Assembly: GCA_903892355.1 (NCBI GenBank) | Contig: CAITIE010000032.1 | Span: forward strand, 62,001 to 126,000 | DNA: 64,000 nt | DNA from: an uncultured Pirellula sp. | GTDB taxonomy: Bacteria > Planctomycetota > Planctomycetia > Pirellulales > Pirellulaceae | Direction of reading: 5' to 3' | Shown here: in pieces, positions 20,001 to 27,842 of the stretch | How the letters are laid out: the number at the start of each line of letters is the position of its first letter | Numbering within the stretch: the first letter of the stretch is position 1 | The notes under the pieces: generated by a model | Databases searched by the model: none | Told to the model about the DNA's origin: nothing | Seen by the model: only the letters and a program-made list of their open reading frames with translations | Translations under genes and position numbers: made by a program

Positions 20001-20247
20001 ATTCTTTGTCGTGAAGAGCGCCCGCCAAAATCGGCTTGATCTCCTCGAGGGCGGACTTTGGTAGCCCTTTGTTCAAGGCTTCGTCAACTTTTTTCCACAT
20101 GGCCGCTCGTTCTTGGGCTGAGGGGGTTTGGTACGAAAGGAAAGCGGGTGCCTTTGCCGCCAAAGCTACGAGGCCGATCAAGAGGATCGCAAGGAGGGCG
20201 TTGCGGGCGAGCAACGATATCGCCGTGGGACGAATGCTGCGAAGCAT
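14074..20247 (-). CDS. Bacterial alpha-2-macroglobulin with thioester motif
   Basis: A 2057-residue broad-spectrum protease trap of the cell envelope. The N-terminus has a signal or anchor helix (SLLARNALLAILLIGLVALA), then about 350 helical residues, then macroglobulin-like domains. The MG2 hallmark is TDRSIYRPGQMVHVKG. Further on are PEALTTWRFLGFAHDKEL before the thioester domain and YDCSEQTFNRLYAN containing the thioester CxEQ (C1518, codon at 15694-15696). A Gly/Met-rich bait-like insert precedes the central part. The ATG at 20247 is preceded by AGGA; a TTG at 20286 in frame is less likely. No penicillin-binding protein 1C gene, the frequent partner, is next to it. Confidence 0.92.
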   Translation of the reverse strand: MLRSIRPTAISLLARNALLAILLIGLVALAAKAPAFLSYQTPSAQERAAMWKKVDEALNKGLPKSALEEIKPILAGALHDKEYAEAIKAIAKRIAIESDIEGGSPAERITRMKKELETAPPEMKSAMHALMGYWYWGYFQENRWRFANRSATESAPSDDFTTWDLKRLFAEIDKHYTAALEDEAGLQKTPIEVYDALLQKGNLPDTYRPTLYDFLAFVAIDFYASGEQAGAKREDAFELDAASPILGTVDDFLAWDPKTTDSDSPKLKAIRLFQKLLRFHQPDTDRSAWLDAELGRLQFGYANAQGDEGKSRTKAALKAFANKYSNHELSALALHRLAEILQSESDLVGAREVAQQGANAFPESAGGKLCFNLIQSIEAKSVSVQTERVWNKPSSSIRVSYRNIDKVYFRAVRADWMGRFARDRWQSEQFNQDDMGELVTKPSARNWSADLEPTDDFHEDSKDFAAPADLPSGYYLILYSAREDFRENDNVVGACEVWVTDLALVVRQVSNGSLISGFVLNNQTGEPLADASVRAFTRDENTYKLKLEKTLSTDSNGMFEFSSQNRGMILLASHHGQELATGQEYATYTQPNIEPGINVALFTDRSIYRPGQMVHVKGVAMIASTKTNKYEVVPSRAFRVQFRDMNGKEIETLDVRSNDFGSFSGTFTAPRDRGTGPMSISVLDVQNSYQVVRVEEYKRPKFQVTIDPMRDVAKLDQPVHVTGKAIAYTGAPIQAGRVRYRVTRQVRWPDWFMFCYSWRIAPNLGQAQEIAHGWTDTSDDGSFSIDFVAKPDRSVPESDQPIFTYTITADVTDGTGETRTGNTSVSVGYTTLQASLAADEWQSVGKEIKVRVNTSNLSGASMPAEGKIKVHRLKEPATIERPNLFGPAMVRPTRGKGGARNRQGAGGLKPIPPIGAPDPADFRNWPLADMVFDSTFKTDPDGKSEFGLQLPRGTYRILLESQDAFGKPVKSELNLKVIEDDAKTLGLKLPYLFLAQPKAVEPGTSWKGIWGSGYDKARAFVEVLHRGNVLQKYWTPADATQAAIEQQIDESMRGGVSVRVTMVHENRAYSTNHHVDVPWTNKSLKLRWEKFRSKLEPGAKESWSLKISGPDATLAAAEFAAAMYDSSLDAFSPHSWISQFNVFYSEYDSSYLAFQNYAKPFSHLRGNFNAQYKTVMLSYRQFPEDLRMMPMAYFGMRQRRGMPGAGGLGAGGGGLMPEMAMAPAAAMLADDAPMRKNAAGADAEAAPGRFQVGVAVTADLGLAGTAETVPPGGDSGAASLAKVAPRKNLNETAFFFPQLTTDRDGVVKLEFTMPEALTTWRFLGFAHDKELRSGGLFDQVISAKDLMVQPNPPRFLREGDVIEFSAKVTNQSESAQSGRVALKLTDAITEASVDGAYGNETNEQPFELAPKQSKSFRWKLSVPDGAKPIIYTTIAATEKMSDGEQGMLPVLSNRVLVTESIPLPIRGNSKKEFELKKLLESGDSKTIRNQSLTVQMTSQPAWYAVLALPYLMEYPYDCSEQTFNRLYANSLARHIAQSDPKIQRVFDVWRQVQPDALKSPLEKNEDLKSVMIEETPWLRDAMKESQSRRNVGILFDNNRLDAEVNSAITKLAQMQRQNGMWPWFPGGPDNEYLSLYIVTGFGRLRHLGVRIDESMAIRALERLDAWMHEWYDRIPAVDRTVEKNHLSSTIALYLYGRSFFLGDRAVAEEHSVPFRFWQDQARKHWLQLNRQSQAHIAVALKRMGDKEVPAAIVKSLDERSVSNEEMGMFWRDTERSWWWYHAPIETQAMMVEAFDEVSDDQRAVEECKVWLLKQKQTQNWKTTKATADAVYALLRRGNNWLSSDALVAVQVADMTIVPEDVEAGTGFYEHKFTGSEIKPEMGRVTVSKPDAGVSWGSLHWQYLESIDKITPTEGNPLKLEKKLYKRILKETGPVLVEVDGKDPDGTVSVGEELVCRVVLRTDRDMEYVHLKDYRGSGTEPVNVLSSYKFQDGLFYYESTRDTATHFFIDYLRKGTYVFEYALRVQHAGDYPMGYASIQCMYAPEFNSHSESIQLRAK

Positions 20248-20417
20248 GTTTCTGTTTCCTGTCCGAGGAGGAGTTTTGAGAAGCAAGGAGCGAGGGTGGA
20301 GCCCGCTGTATCCTTAGACGTTCCATCGCTGGATTTATTAGAGCAGATTTCGAAATTTTTTGGGATCGATCGGCACGGACAACTCGCCCGAACCGCGGTT
20401 TCGCCGTTGAATACCAA

Positions 20418-20482
20418 CGGTGATGCTGGGGGCTAGAAGCCCGGTGATGCTGGGGGCTAGAAGCCCGGTGTTGCTGGGGGCT
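20418..20482 (+). repeat. 24-bp tandem repeat, about 2.7 copies, with internal palindrome
   Basis: Two identical 24-base units (20418-20441 and 20442-20465) and a third partial, slightly changed unit run head to tail. Each contains GGGCTAGAAGCCC, a self-complementary core able to form a small hairpin. It resembles a REP-like intergenic element more than a coding or operator sequence. Confidence 0.8.
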
Positions 20483-20497
20483 TTTGGCCCCCTTTTT
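20476..20497 (+). terminator. Terminator-like hairpin at the end of the tandem repeat
   Basis: The stem GGGGGC/GCCCCC has a 5-base loop, followed by TTTTT. It points along the plus strand, where no gene ends nearby, so it may be a by-product of the repeat rather than a working terminator. Confidence 0.4.
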
Positions 20498-20589
20498 ATC
20501 GGTGAAACCGATTGGAACGCGAGGGGGGGTAGGCGGATTGGAGGCACCTGGGGGAGGCGGGGAATCGCTGCTCCGGGGACACGGATTGT

Positions 20590-21717
20590 CTATTGCAATT
20601 GATCGTCTAAAAACCGATAGGCGAGGTCGCGAGCTGCAGGTGGGAAATCGTGAGCGCTGTCCGGATAGATTGCTTGCAAGCGTCCATCCGCATTGAACAG
20701 CTTATAAACAAACTCCGCTTCCTTCATCGTATCTCGAACCCCATCGGCATCGAAGTTGTCGTCGCGCACCGGTGAACTTGTAAAGAACCCCCGCGGGGCG
20801 ATCCCCGCTATCAACTCTGGAAAATCGAACGGAACGCGATTCGGGTCATTGGCATACTCGCTGCTGATGCGAGGCATGTATCGATCGCTCGTCCATCCCT
20901 TCAATTCGCCGTTGTAGTATTTGTGAAACCGCGTGAATCCACAACTGGAAACCACCGCGCGAATCCGTTGGTCGAACAAGGACGTAAAGATCGCATTGTG
21001 ACCGCCGAGCGAGTGACCGATGCAGCCAATTTTTCCTTCATCGACCCAACCGAGTTGCAGCATCAAATCGATGGCTCGCATGTTATCCCAGATCGCCTTC
21101 ATCGAGCCACTTTTCCACTCGGGGTGCTTCGAGAAATCATAGGGATGGTCTCCGAAAGATGGATAATCGGGAGCAAGCGTAACCATACCCCGTTCGGCAA
21201 GTTCCTTTGCGTAATGCAGATTCGGACTCCCCCCGAGTCCTGTTGGCTCCTCTTTGCCAATGGGGATCGTTTGGTGCAAACAGAGAACACCTTTCTTCGA
21301 AAGGTTAAGGCCACGTGGCTCCTGGCCGACTAGCTTGGGGATCATCACGTAGGCATGTACCCAGTCATCGCCATCCGAAAGGAACCGAATTTCCTTTTGT
21401 TGAATCCCACTGTCGAGGACTCGCTCGTCGAGAACTTGCATCGTGACAGGGTTTAAATTATCGCGATTGGGGAGCGAGCCCATCACCGTTTGGACGTTCG
21501 CCAAAATAGCATCGCGTCGTACACGCCAGTCCTCCAGAGTTGCAATCGGCTTTGCTGTTCCATGGGTGTCGACGAAGTACCCGACGCGTGTGTGGTCGTT
21601 CGCCTGAAGAGCATCTTTTGCTGGACTAGCAACCGTCGATTTGGCTGCTTCCTGGGCCCATGCAGATGCTGTGATACCGATCACAACCAGGGTGTAGGTG
21701 AACGGGTAGCACTTCAT
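20590..21717 (-). CDS. Secreted alpha/beta hydrolase
   Basis: 375 residues with a signal peptide (TYTLVVIGITASAWAQ). The hydrolase fold shows the nucleophile elbow GCIGHSLGGHNAIF (S236) and a C-terminal PDSAHDFPPAAR carrying the probable catalytic His. In arrangement it resembles the planctomycete dienelactone-hydrolase/acetyl-xylan-esterase-like proteins that act on ester-bearing carbohydrates. The substrate is unknown. It is transcribed alone, following the ceramidase-like gene on the same strand after about 115 bases. Confidence 0.82.
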   Translation of the reverse strand: MKCYPFTYTLVVIGITASAWAQEAAKSTVASPAKDALQANDHTRVGYFVDTHGTAKPIATLEDWRVRRDAILANVQTVMGSLPNRDNLNPVTMQVLDERVLDSGIQQKEIRFLSDGDDWVHAYVMIPKLVGQEPRGLNLSKKGVLCLHQTIPIGKEEPTGLGGSPNLHYAKELAERGMVTLAPDYPSFGDHPYDFSKHPEWKSGSMKAIWDNMRAIDLMLQLGWVDEGKIGCIGHSLGGHNAIFTSLFDQRIRAVVSSCGFTRFHKYYNGELKGWTSDRYMPRISSEYANDPNRVPFDFPELIAGIAPRGFFTSSPVRDDNFDADGVRDTMKEAEFVYKLFNADGRLQAIYPDSAHDFPPAARDLAYRFLDDQLQ

Positions 21718-21834
21718 AATCTATCATCCACTTTTAAGGTTGAGGCCGACTATCCTCTATGACTTCCTGCCAGCAATATCTTGAGTGACATCGATTCACA
21801 GTGGAACCAAACGTACTCGTATTGCAATGCGTTT

Positions 21835-23394
21835 TCAACGCAGTTCGTTGAGCATCGATATCGCTTTTGTTTCGAAAATTTCTTGCCATTCCGGGGCGAG
21901 GATACAGTCGCTATCTTCTTGAGCTCCACCGAGATTCCGAAGTTGATCGGCGGTTGGGGCGTAGTAGATGTAACCATTGGTGTAACCTGAGACAAAAGTG
22001 TTCGGGTAGGGTGCCTGGGATTTGATATTCAATCCGATCTGTACGGTCAGTTCCCCCGGGAAGGTGATCCATCGAAAATCACCAATGCGTAGTGCGGAGA
22101 TTTCGACGCGGATCGTTCGGCCCGCCGCCGCGTTCTGACGCTCGTGCATGCGCAGCAGTTCCAAATTCGTTTGGACTCGCGAAAGATTTTCCATCGTGAG
22201 GATATTTTGGATATAGGCGTTCATGTTCTTGATGTTTTCGGCATCCATGCGACGGAGATCTTCTTTACCGATGGCTTGCTCTTGAAGGTAACGATGGGAG
22301 TAATAGGCGGGGTGTTCTGGGTCCATACGGTACTTCGCGACGAGCGGCAGAAACGTCTTTAAATTTAGGCTGGTTCCTTGGAGGGATGTTACAAGTCGCT
22401 TTTGTTCGGTTTCGAGTTCTAGGATCCGTTCCGCGAGGTTCGCGCGCGGAAGTTCTATAAACTCGGTCGTCAATCGCATCCCTTCGTTCGTTTTGCAATC
22501 GATGGATCGGACTGCTTGCAACGTGCTCAACCCCAGCTTGGTACCGTGCGGCTCCGCGTCTCGAGGATGGTTGACATCTTTGTAGAGGACTGGATTAATG
22601 TCTCCGCCGCAGCCTTGTATGAATAACGCCATCGCGCCTGGGGAGAGGTTGTCTTCGATCACCTTCGAAGCGAACCCCACCAGGTCGGCGGTATTACCAC
22701 CATTCGGGACTCCTTGGATGGGATGGCAAGCAAAGTTGTAAACGACGGCCAAGGTCTCACCGGAAAGCCGATTGATGCGCAGAACACCAATTTGTGGATC
22801 GATCGGCCCCACGCTTGCGACCTCATCGTCAGGGGGTAAGGAGTACGCGTGCCTAACATCGAGTTCGCGTCCATTTTTCAGACGCAATCGTCGATTCTCC
22901 ATGATCCGATTTTCGTGACCTGCTCCCGCGCCGACCGTAACCGGCGTCAACGTTGCGAGGGCTAGTTGGACAGCCTCGATGGTTCGGTCTTCGATATCAT
23001 CGCAAACGACGCCGTGGCAATGGCTCGCATTAACGATAAATGACTCGGCTGGGATTTGGTGTTCGCTTTGGAGTCGTGCGCGTACGTTTGGCAAATAGCT
23101 GTTCTTGATATGGCCGATTTCGCCGATAGCGACCGCGTCTACGGTTCCCAGAACCACCGTCGAATCGTCGTCCTTGAGCACGAGAATCTTGACGTAGAGC
23201 GGGTCATTGACCGGCCCCGCCTCACGTTTCGTGATGTCGACTTTCGCAATACCTGCCACGAGGGGCCCCGCCGCGATGCCGTTGATGCTGCTCATCGCGA
23301 CGAAAACGATCGCAAACCCGAGCCAATACATAGTCTTGGATCCCGAGCGGATCGCGGGCTGCATGACATTATCTCGCGAGGTTCGGCCTTGCAT
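21835..23394 (-). CDS. Neutral/alkaline ceramidase-like secreted protein
   Basis: 519 residues with an N-terminal hydrophobic export segment (YWLGFAIVFVAMSSINGIAAG). The N-terminal domain of the neutral ceramidase family is visible: AGIAKVDITKREAG, then VNASHCHGVVCDD with the His pair typical of its zinc site, CHPIQGVPNGGN, and LFIQGCGGDINPVLY. The usual C-terminal immunoglobulin-like domain is absent, as in many planctomycete members, which may hydrolyse other amides or esters. The ATG at 23394 follows TAGGAG with good spacing, which decides it over the in-frame TTG at 23400. Confidence 0.85.
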   Translation of the reverse strand: MQGRTSRDNVMQPAIRSGSKTMYWLGFAIVFVAMSSINGIAAGPLVAGIAKVDITKREAGPVNDPLYVKILVLKDDDSTVVLGTVDAVAIGEIGHIKNSYLPNVRARLQSEHQIPAESFIVNASHCHGVVCDDIEDRTIEAVQLALATLTPVTVGAGAGHENRIMENRRLRLKNGRELDVRHAYSLPPDDEVASVGPIDPQIGVLRINRLSGETLAVVYNFACHPIQGVPNGGNTADLVGFASKVIEDNLSPGAMALFIQGCGGDINPVLYKDVNHPRDAEPHGTKLGLSTLQAVRSIDCKTNEGMRLTTEFIELPRANLAERILELETEQKRLVTSLQGTSLNLKTFLPLVAKYRMDPEHPAYYSHRYLQEQAIGKEDLRRMDAENIKNMNAYIQNILTMENLSRVQTNLELLRMHERQNAAAGRTIRVEISALRIGDFRWITFPGELTVQIGLNIKSQAPYPNTFVSGYTNGYIYYAPTADQLRNLGGAQEDSDCILAPEWQEIFETKAISMLNELR

Positions 23395-23452
23395 GATCAA
23401 CTCCTAAGAAGCTTTGAATCGGCTCTAAACTCTGCCGAAAACGCGGCTCGAA

Positions 23453-24448
23453 TCACGGGGCGATTTCGAGCAATGAGCGGATAGCTTCGACCGGGACGCA
23501 TCGTCTCAAAATCTGTTCCGCAAAGGTTCCTTTGTTGTCACCGTTAGGCCCGTTGCGTCGAGCGTCACCAGGAACATTGTCGGTTCTAAACAGGGTGTGG
23601 ATGCGAGACACTAGAGCGACCAACTCTCCACGTTCGTTGAACACACCGGAACCGCTGGATCCCCCAGAGAACTCCGCCGTGATTTCCAACCACGTGGCAG
23701 AGTCACCCGACATGGTTGGTTTGGCGAGCCGACTAGCGATGCCCGTTGACAAGACATAGAACTCGTTATGGGGGTGACTGAGCACCAACACGCGATCGAG
23801 CGCCTTGGGGGAAGCGGGCGCGATGGGGACGGGCTTGAACGGAGTGTCCGATACGAGTCGAATCAGGGCGACATCGTCTTTCTTCGACGTGGCGAGTACC
23901 TCGGAAATAGCGAAGCACTGCCCCATGTGGTTCATCGCCGCGAGCCCTTTCACGGCAGAATCGTTTCGAGAAAGGACGTGGTAGTTGGTCAAGGCGAGTC
24001 CGTCGCTGGAGATGACAACACCTCCCGAGATATTCCCATGAATGTTGCTGCATCGACCGCAATCGTAGAGAGTCCCAACCATGAGCGAGGCTTGAGTCAT
24101 CCGCTCGAGGACTTCGTTGGGAGCAACGGGCGGTACATCGCCGATCGATACAGAGATATGTTCCGGAGCTGTTTTGAGCAGTTCAAACATTTCTTGATCG
24201 GTCACGATCCGGTCATCGTGTAGAAGCTCCTTCCCTCGATTGACGAAGGCATCATAGATGCGACGATTGTCGATCACACCTGCCGTGAGATCGCCGATCG
24301 GGCCGTTGTCGACCGAGATCCATTCCTTGCGATCGCTCGAGGCGGGCTCGTTCCCAGGAAGGACTGGAGCTTCTTGCGCCACGCAGAAAGAGGAGGCCAA
24401 CAACGCGGCCAAACTCAAGGCCGTAAGTGGATTTCGAAAGGACTTCAT
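23453..24448 (-). CDS. Secreted trypsin-like serine protease
   Basis: 331 residues with a signal peptide (ALSLAALLASSFCVAQ). The catalytic triad is visible: H157 in LTNYHVLS, D192 in KKDDVALIRL and S265 in GGSSGSGVF. No PDZ domain follows, unlike DegP/HtrA proteins. A CGRCSN pair of cysteines precedes the protease core. The ATG at 24448 follows GGTGAG; a GTG three codons upstream (24457) is possible. It lies 45 bases downstream of the second Gfo/Idh/MocA gene, so the two could share a transcript. Confidence 0.88.
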   Translation of the reverse strand: MKSFRNPLTALSLAALLASSFCVAQEAPVLPGNEPASSDRKEWISVDNGPIGDLTAGVIDNRRIYDAFVNRGKELLHDDRIVTDQEMFELLKTAPEHISVSIGDVPPVAPNEVLERMTQASLMVGTLYDCGRCSNIHGNISGGVVISSDGLALTNYHVLSRNDSAVKGLAAMNHMGQCFAISEVLATSKKDDVALIRLVSDTPFKPVPIAPASPKALDRVLVLSHPHNEFYVLSTGIASRLAKPTMSGDSATWLEITAEFSGGSSGSGVFNERGELVALVSRIHTLFRTDNVPGDARRNGPNGDNKGTFAEQILRRCVPVEAIRSLLEIAP

Positions 24449-24493
24449 AGGACTCACCGTAAGGTAAACGATATCGGATCGGATCTAAAGCGA

Positions 24494-25852
24494 TCAGGCC
24501 AACGACCAACCAGCCCGCGGTGCTCGTTCGATGAACTCCGTCGCCGCCGGACAGTTCGTGGCGCGGAGGGATACGGGATCCCATTCGAGCTTTTGGCCGG
24601 CGCGGTAAGCAACGTTTCCTAAGTGGTTTGCAATGGTCAGCAAGCCAGCATAATCGAACGGGCTGCCGGTAGGAGTACCATTGCGAATCGCGTCGAGCCA
24701 TTCTTGCTGGTGTCCAGGCGATTCGCGGAGGAACGGTTTCGGTCCTTCGAACGATTGGAACTTTGACTCGGGCAACAGCAGATGGCGTCCATAGTCGGAG
24801 AGGAGCATCCCGTCGCGACCGATGAACAAAATACCGTTCTCCCACGCCGGGATTCCTTTCTCCTTCCAAATCTGCGGCTTGTCGGCTCCTTGGTACCAAG
24901 CCACGCGACATGAGGGCAGATCACCTCTGGGGCCGTACTCGTAGAGAGCGGTCATCGATGCTGGCGCAAGTTCTTTATGTGGCGGTGGCCCGAACGCTTC
25001 CACCGTGCGTGGATGATCAAGCTTGAGCGCCCAAAACGGAAGGTCGTTGAAATGGCTCCCAAGATCGGACATCGTACCGTTGGCAAAGTCCCACCATCGG
25101 TACCATTTAGGCCCTGGCAGATAAACATCATGGAATGGCCGCGCTGGTGCGGGACCGATCCATAGATCCCAATCCACCTCTTTGGGCGGTGGCATTTCCT
25201 GGGTCGGGCGATCGGTTACGTAGACGATATCCCCATTTTTCTTTGAGTCTTCTTCGCTTTGCAAGCCCCATGCCCGCGACGTCCATACGTGCGCTTCGGA
25301 GACGGGACCGATGGCTCCCGATTGGATCAATTCCACCACGCGTCGATAGTTCGCCGTCGCATGGATCTGTGTGCCCATCTGCGTTGGGACCTTGGCAATC
25401 GCTGCCTCGTCCATGATCCGCTTGGCTTCTTGGATGTTGTATGTCAGTGGTTTTTCACAATAGACAGGTTTTCGTTGTTGGAGCGATGGTAACGTTGCGA
25501 ATGCGTGCGTATGTTCTGTGGAGCTAACCACCACCGCATCGATATCCTTTAACGCATCGCAGAGTCGTCGAAGGTCTACGTACTTGCGAGCTTTCGGAAA
25601 TCGTTCAGAGACTCGATCGAGGGTCCCTTTGTTGACATCGCAGATAGCGGCGACGTTGACTCCCGGATCCTTGATCATCTCTTCAAGGTTTCCGCCCCCA
25701 CGCCCACCCACACCGACAAAGGCAATGTTGAACTTATCATTGGCCGAACAAGCTCGGGCCAAGCGATCTGTTGCTAGGGTTGCTGTGCATGCGGTTGCGG
25801 TCGCAAGGAATTGTCGCCGGTCCAAGGAGCTTAGAGTAGGGTTGCGCTGCAT
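24494..25852 (-). CDS. Gfo/Idh/MocA-family oxidoreductase with Tat signal
   Basis: 452 residues. The N-terminus contains [16 protein letters not shown], a twin-arginine signal. The Rossmann domain shows [18 protein letters not shown] and [14 protein letters not shown], and the EKP motif is in [18 protein letters not shown]. The C-terminal domain carries [20 protein letters not shown]-like features. It is probably an exported NAD(P)-linked sugar oxidoreductase, like the protein at 6106-7404 but clearly a separate branch. The ATG at 25852 is chosen because the frame further upstream (to a TTG at 25906) is low-complexity. Confidence 0.88.
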   Translation of the reverse strand: MQRNPTLSSLDRRQFLATATACTATLATDRLARACSANDKFNIAFVGVGGRGGGNLEEMIKDPGVNVAAICDVNKGTLDRVSERFPKARKYVDLRRLCDALKDIDAVVVSSTEHTHAFATLPSLQQRKPVYCEKPLTYNIQEAKRIMDEAAIAKVPTQMGTQIHATANYRRVVELIQSGAIGPVSEAHVWTSRAWGLQSEEDSKKNGDIVYVTDRPTQEMPPPKEVDWDLWIGPAPARPFHDVYLPGPKWYRWWDFANGTMSDLGSHFNDLPFWALKLDHPRTVEAFGPPPHKELAPASMTALYEYGPRGDLPSCRVAWYQGADKPQIWKEKGIPAWENGILFIGRDGMLLSDYGRHLLLPESKFQSFEGPKPFLRESPGHQQEWLDAIRNGTPTGSPFDYAGLLTIANHLGNVAYRAGQKLEWDPVSLRATNCPAATEFIERAPRAGWSLA

Positions 25853-26046
25853 GATTTGTGGGTGGCGTAAGAAAGGGGAGGGGATTAGGGATTGAGGAAC
25901 GACCAATCACGACTGGCGACTGGTGAGCATTTCGGCCATCAGTTTATCAGCAGGCGAAGCGGAAAGAAACGGACCACGAAAAAGAAGGCGCCGTGCCAAG
26001 CGACGTTCGATTCAATGAGACTGCCGATCTATTTTAACGAGACTTC

Positions 26047-26415
26047 TTATTGCAATGAGTCGTTGGCAATCGTGTCGATTGGTTGCCCGATCCAGAATCG
26101 ATTCCCGTCGGGGTCGTCGATTCGAAATTCGATCATACCATAGAAAGTTTTCTCGAGATCCGGGAGCTCTAGCCCTCGCGATTTGACCGCTTGATGGTAC
26201 TCTGCGATGTCGTCCGGATAGAGATAAAGGACCTGTAGTTTCGGGAGTGGGTGGGGGTGATGGATGGATTGGTCGAGCATGATACGGCAGTCGTCGAACC
26301 GGAGCATGGCCCATCCCCATTCTTTTCGAAACTGATCGACCGAGAACCCTAGTTGTTGATAGAACGTGAGGCTATCTTCCACGGATCGAACCGGTAGCAT
26401 CGGGATCAGTTTCAT
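26047..26415 (-). CDS. VOC (glyoxalase/bleomycin-resistance-like) protein
   Basis: 122 residues, one full VOC unit. It begins KLIPMLPVRSVEDSLTFYQQ, typical of the family, and ends with FRIDDPDGNRFWIGQP, the characteristic Asp-Pro-(Asp/Asn)-Gly segment followed by the metal-site strand. Members bind or modify small molecules such as dicarbonyls, aromatics or antibiotics. The ligand cannot be told here. The ATG at 26415 gives the standard N-terminus. It stands alone. Confidence 0.88.
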   Translation of the reverse strand: MKLIPMLPVRSVEDSLTFYQQLGFSVDQFRKEWGWAMLRFDDCRIMLDQSIHHPHPLPKLQVLYLYPDDIAEYHQAVKSRGLELPDLEKTFYGMIEFRIDDPDGNRFWIGQPIDTIANDSLQ

Positions 26416-26611
26416 CGTTTCGAGAATCAGCAACGAGGTTTTGCGCGAGGTGCGCAGGGGATAGTTTGCAAATGGATCCGTCCAGTTCCTATGGTATCAG
26501 GTTTTACAAACCGTGTTCATCGATAGCCAAACGATCCGTTAGCTTCTTTTTCCGATTGGATGTTGTGTGCAGCTCGTTGCTGGGCTGATTGGTAGCTATG
26601 CCAATTGGTAG

Positions 26612-27661
26612 CTAGGCCAATAGATCGATCAGATCCCGTCGGATGACGCGGATGAGATACAGCAGGTTCTTTGTGTATCTCGGAACCAAGCGGCGGGGAT
26701 CGTGGCAAGCTCGGTAGAGCCACTCAAGCCCGATTTTTTGGAATACTACGGGAGCTCGTTTCGCTTTGCCAGCCACGAAATCAAACGAGGCTCCAACTTG
26801 GATCGACATTGGGATCCCTAATTCTTGGTAATGCTCCTCGATCCAATACTCTCCTTTGGGTTGTCCTAATGCGACCAGCAGCACATCCGGTTTCGCCGCT
26901 TTAATCTTTTGCAACGATGCTTGGATTTCAGCGGAACTAGTAGCGCGAAACGGTGGGCACTGCACCCCGGCTATTTGCAATTTCGGATATTTCCGCAGCA
27001 AAACTTCTGCTGCCTTGTCTGCGATTCCGGGTGCAGCGCCGTACAAATACAATCGGAACCCGTTGGCTTGGCATAGTTCCGCCAAACGGTAGATCAAATC
27101 CGATCCAGCGACCCGGTCAGGTAGTTTCTGAGCGTTTGCAAAACTTCGCCATAGAATCGGCATCCCGTCGCATAGAACCAAAGCCGCGCGTTCGGTGAAC
27201 TTCGACAGCCTTGATTCTTTTCGGCAGAGCATCGAATAGTTCAGGTTCGAGGTGATGGCATAGCCTGGAATCCGACGGCGAATCCACGCTTCGAGATAGA
27301 GCAAGGCTTCTTGCATATCGACGGCGTGATAGTCGATTCCCCAAACACGCGATGCCTTTAATTGCGGTAGCACCACGGGATTGTTTCTTTTCGAGGACGG
27401 CGAGTCGCCTTTGTCAGCGTCCCCTTGCAACAACTCGGAATCCGATAGGACTCCGTTGAAGAACTCGCTTTCCTTTCGCACCCAAGCCGGAAGTTCGATC
27501 ACCGGCTTGGAACTTGGAAAGGTCGGAGAAGCGAAGGAGTTTGAATCAGGGGGCGTTCCGCCCGGTAGTTCTGCCATACGTACCTTGGGCTCGGCGCTCG
27601 TTTCGGAGAGAGGCAAGCGAATGGGGGTGGTAGGGTCTTGGCTCATAGGGTTTGTCGTCAT
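26612..27661 (-). CDS. WecG/TagA/CpsF family glycosyltransferase
   Basis: 349 residues. About 110 poorly conserved residues precede the GT26-type domain. That domain shows VDMQEALLYLEAWI, YAITSNLNYSMLCRK, ALVLCDGMPILWRS, LYLYGAAPGIADKAA and LVALGQPKGEYWIEEHYQE, and ends with the basic segment ACHDPRRLVPRYTKN. These enzymes transfer a sugar to a lipid-linked carrier during exopolysaccharide or wall glycan synthesis at the inner membrane face. No other polysaccharide-synthesis gene is adjacent. The ATG at 27661 is used; the ATG at 27646 is also possible. Confidence 0.9.
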   Translation of the reverse strand: MTTNPMSQDPTTPIRLPLSETSAEPKVRMAELPGGTPPDSNSFASPTFPSSKPVIELPAWVRKESEFFNGVLSDSELLQGDADKGDSPSSKRNNPVVLPQLKASRVWGIDYHAVDMQEALLYLEAWIRRRIPGYAITSNLNYSMLCRKESRLSKFTERAALVLCDGMPILWRSFANAQKLPDRVAGSDLIYRLAELCQANGFRLYLYGAAPGIADKAAEVLLRKYPKLQIAGVQCPPFRATSSAEIQASLQKIKAAKPDVLLVALGQPKGEYWIEEHYQELGIPMSIQVGASFDFVAGKAKRAPVVFQKIGLEWLYRACHDPRRLVPRYTKNLLYLIRVIRRDLIDLLA

Positions 27662-27842
27662 GCGGTCCAGGAGCGGGGAACTGCCGGTTCAACAAGAACG
27701 CGTATTGGACCCTAGGTTTTCCTGGCTGACGCAACCTCTCGGAGTGCAAACAATTCAACGTTTCATCCAGGCTGCTGCTGCTGTTTCTACCGGATGTAAC
27801 GATTGGAACGCGCCATCGTTTCTGATGCGGATGCGAAAGAAT

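Larger units (their letters stand above)
20248..20589. other. Gene-free stretch of 342 bases with a short tandem repeat
   Basis: It lies between the start of the macroglobulin gene and the end of an alpha/beta hydrolase gene, both on the minus strand. It must carry the macroglobulin promoter. It also holds a GC-rich 24-bp tandem repeat and a hairpin, listed separately. No coding frame here looks real. Confidence 0.5.

Noticed and set aside
24252-24911. 219-residue open frame on the minus strand overlapping the protease and oxidoreductase genes
   Set aside because: Arg-rich out-of-frame reading across two well-supported genes.
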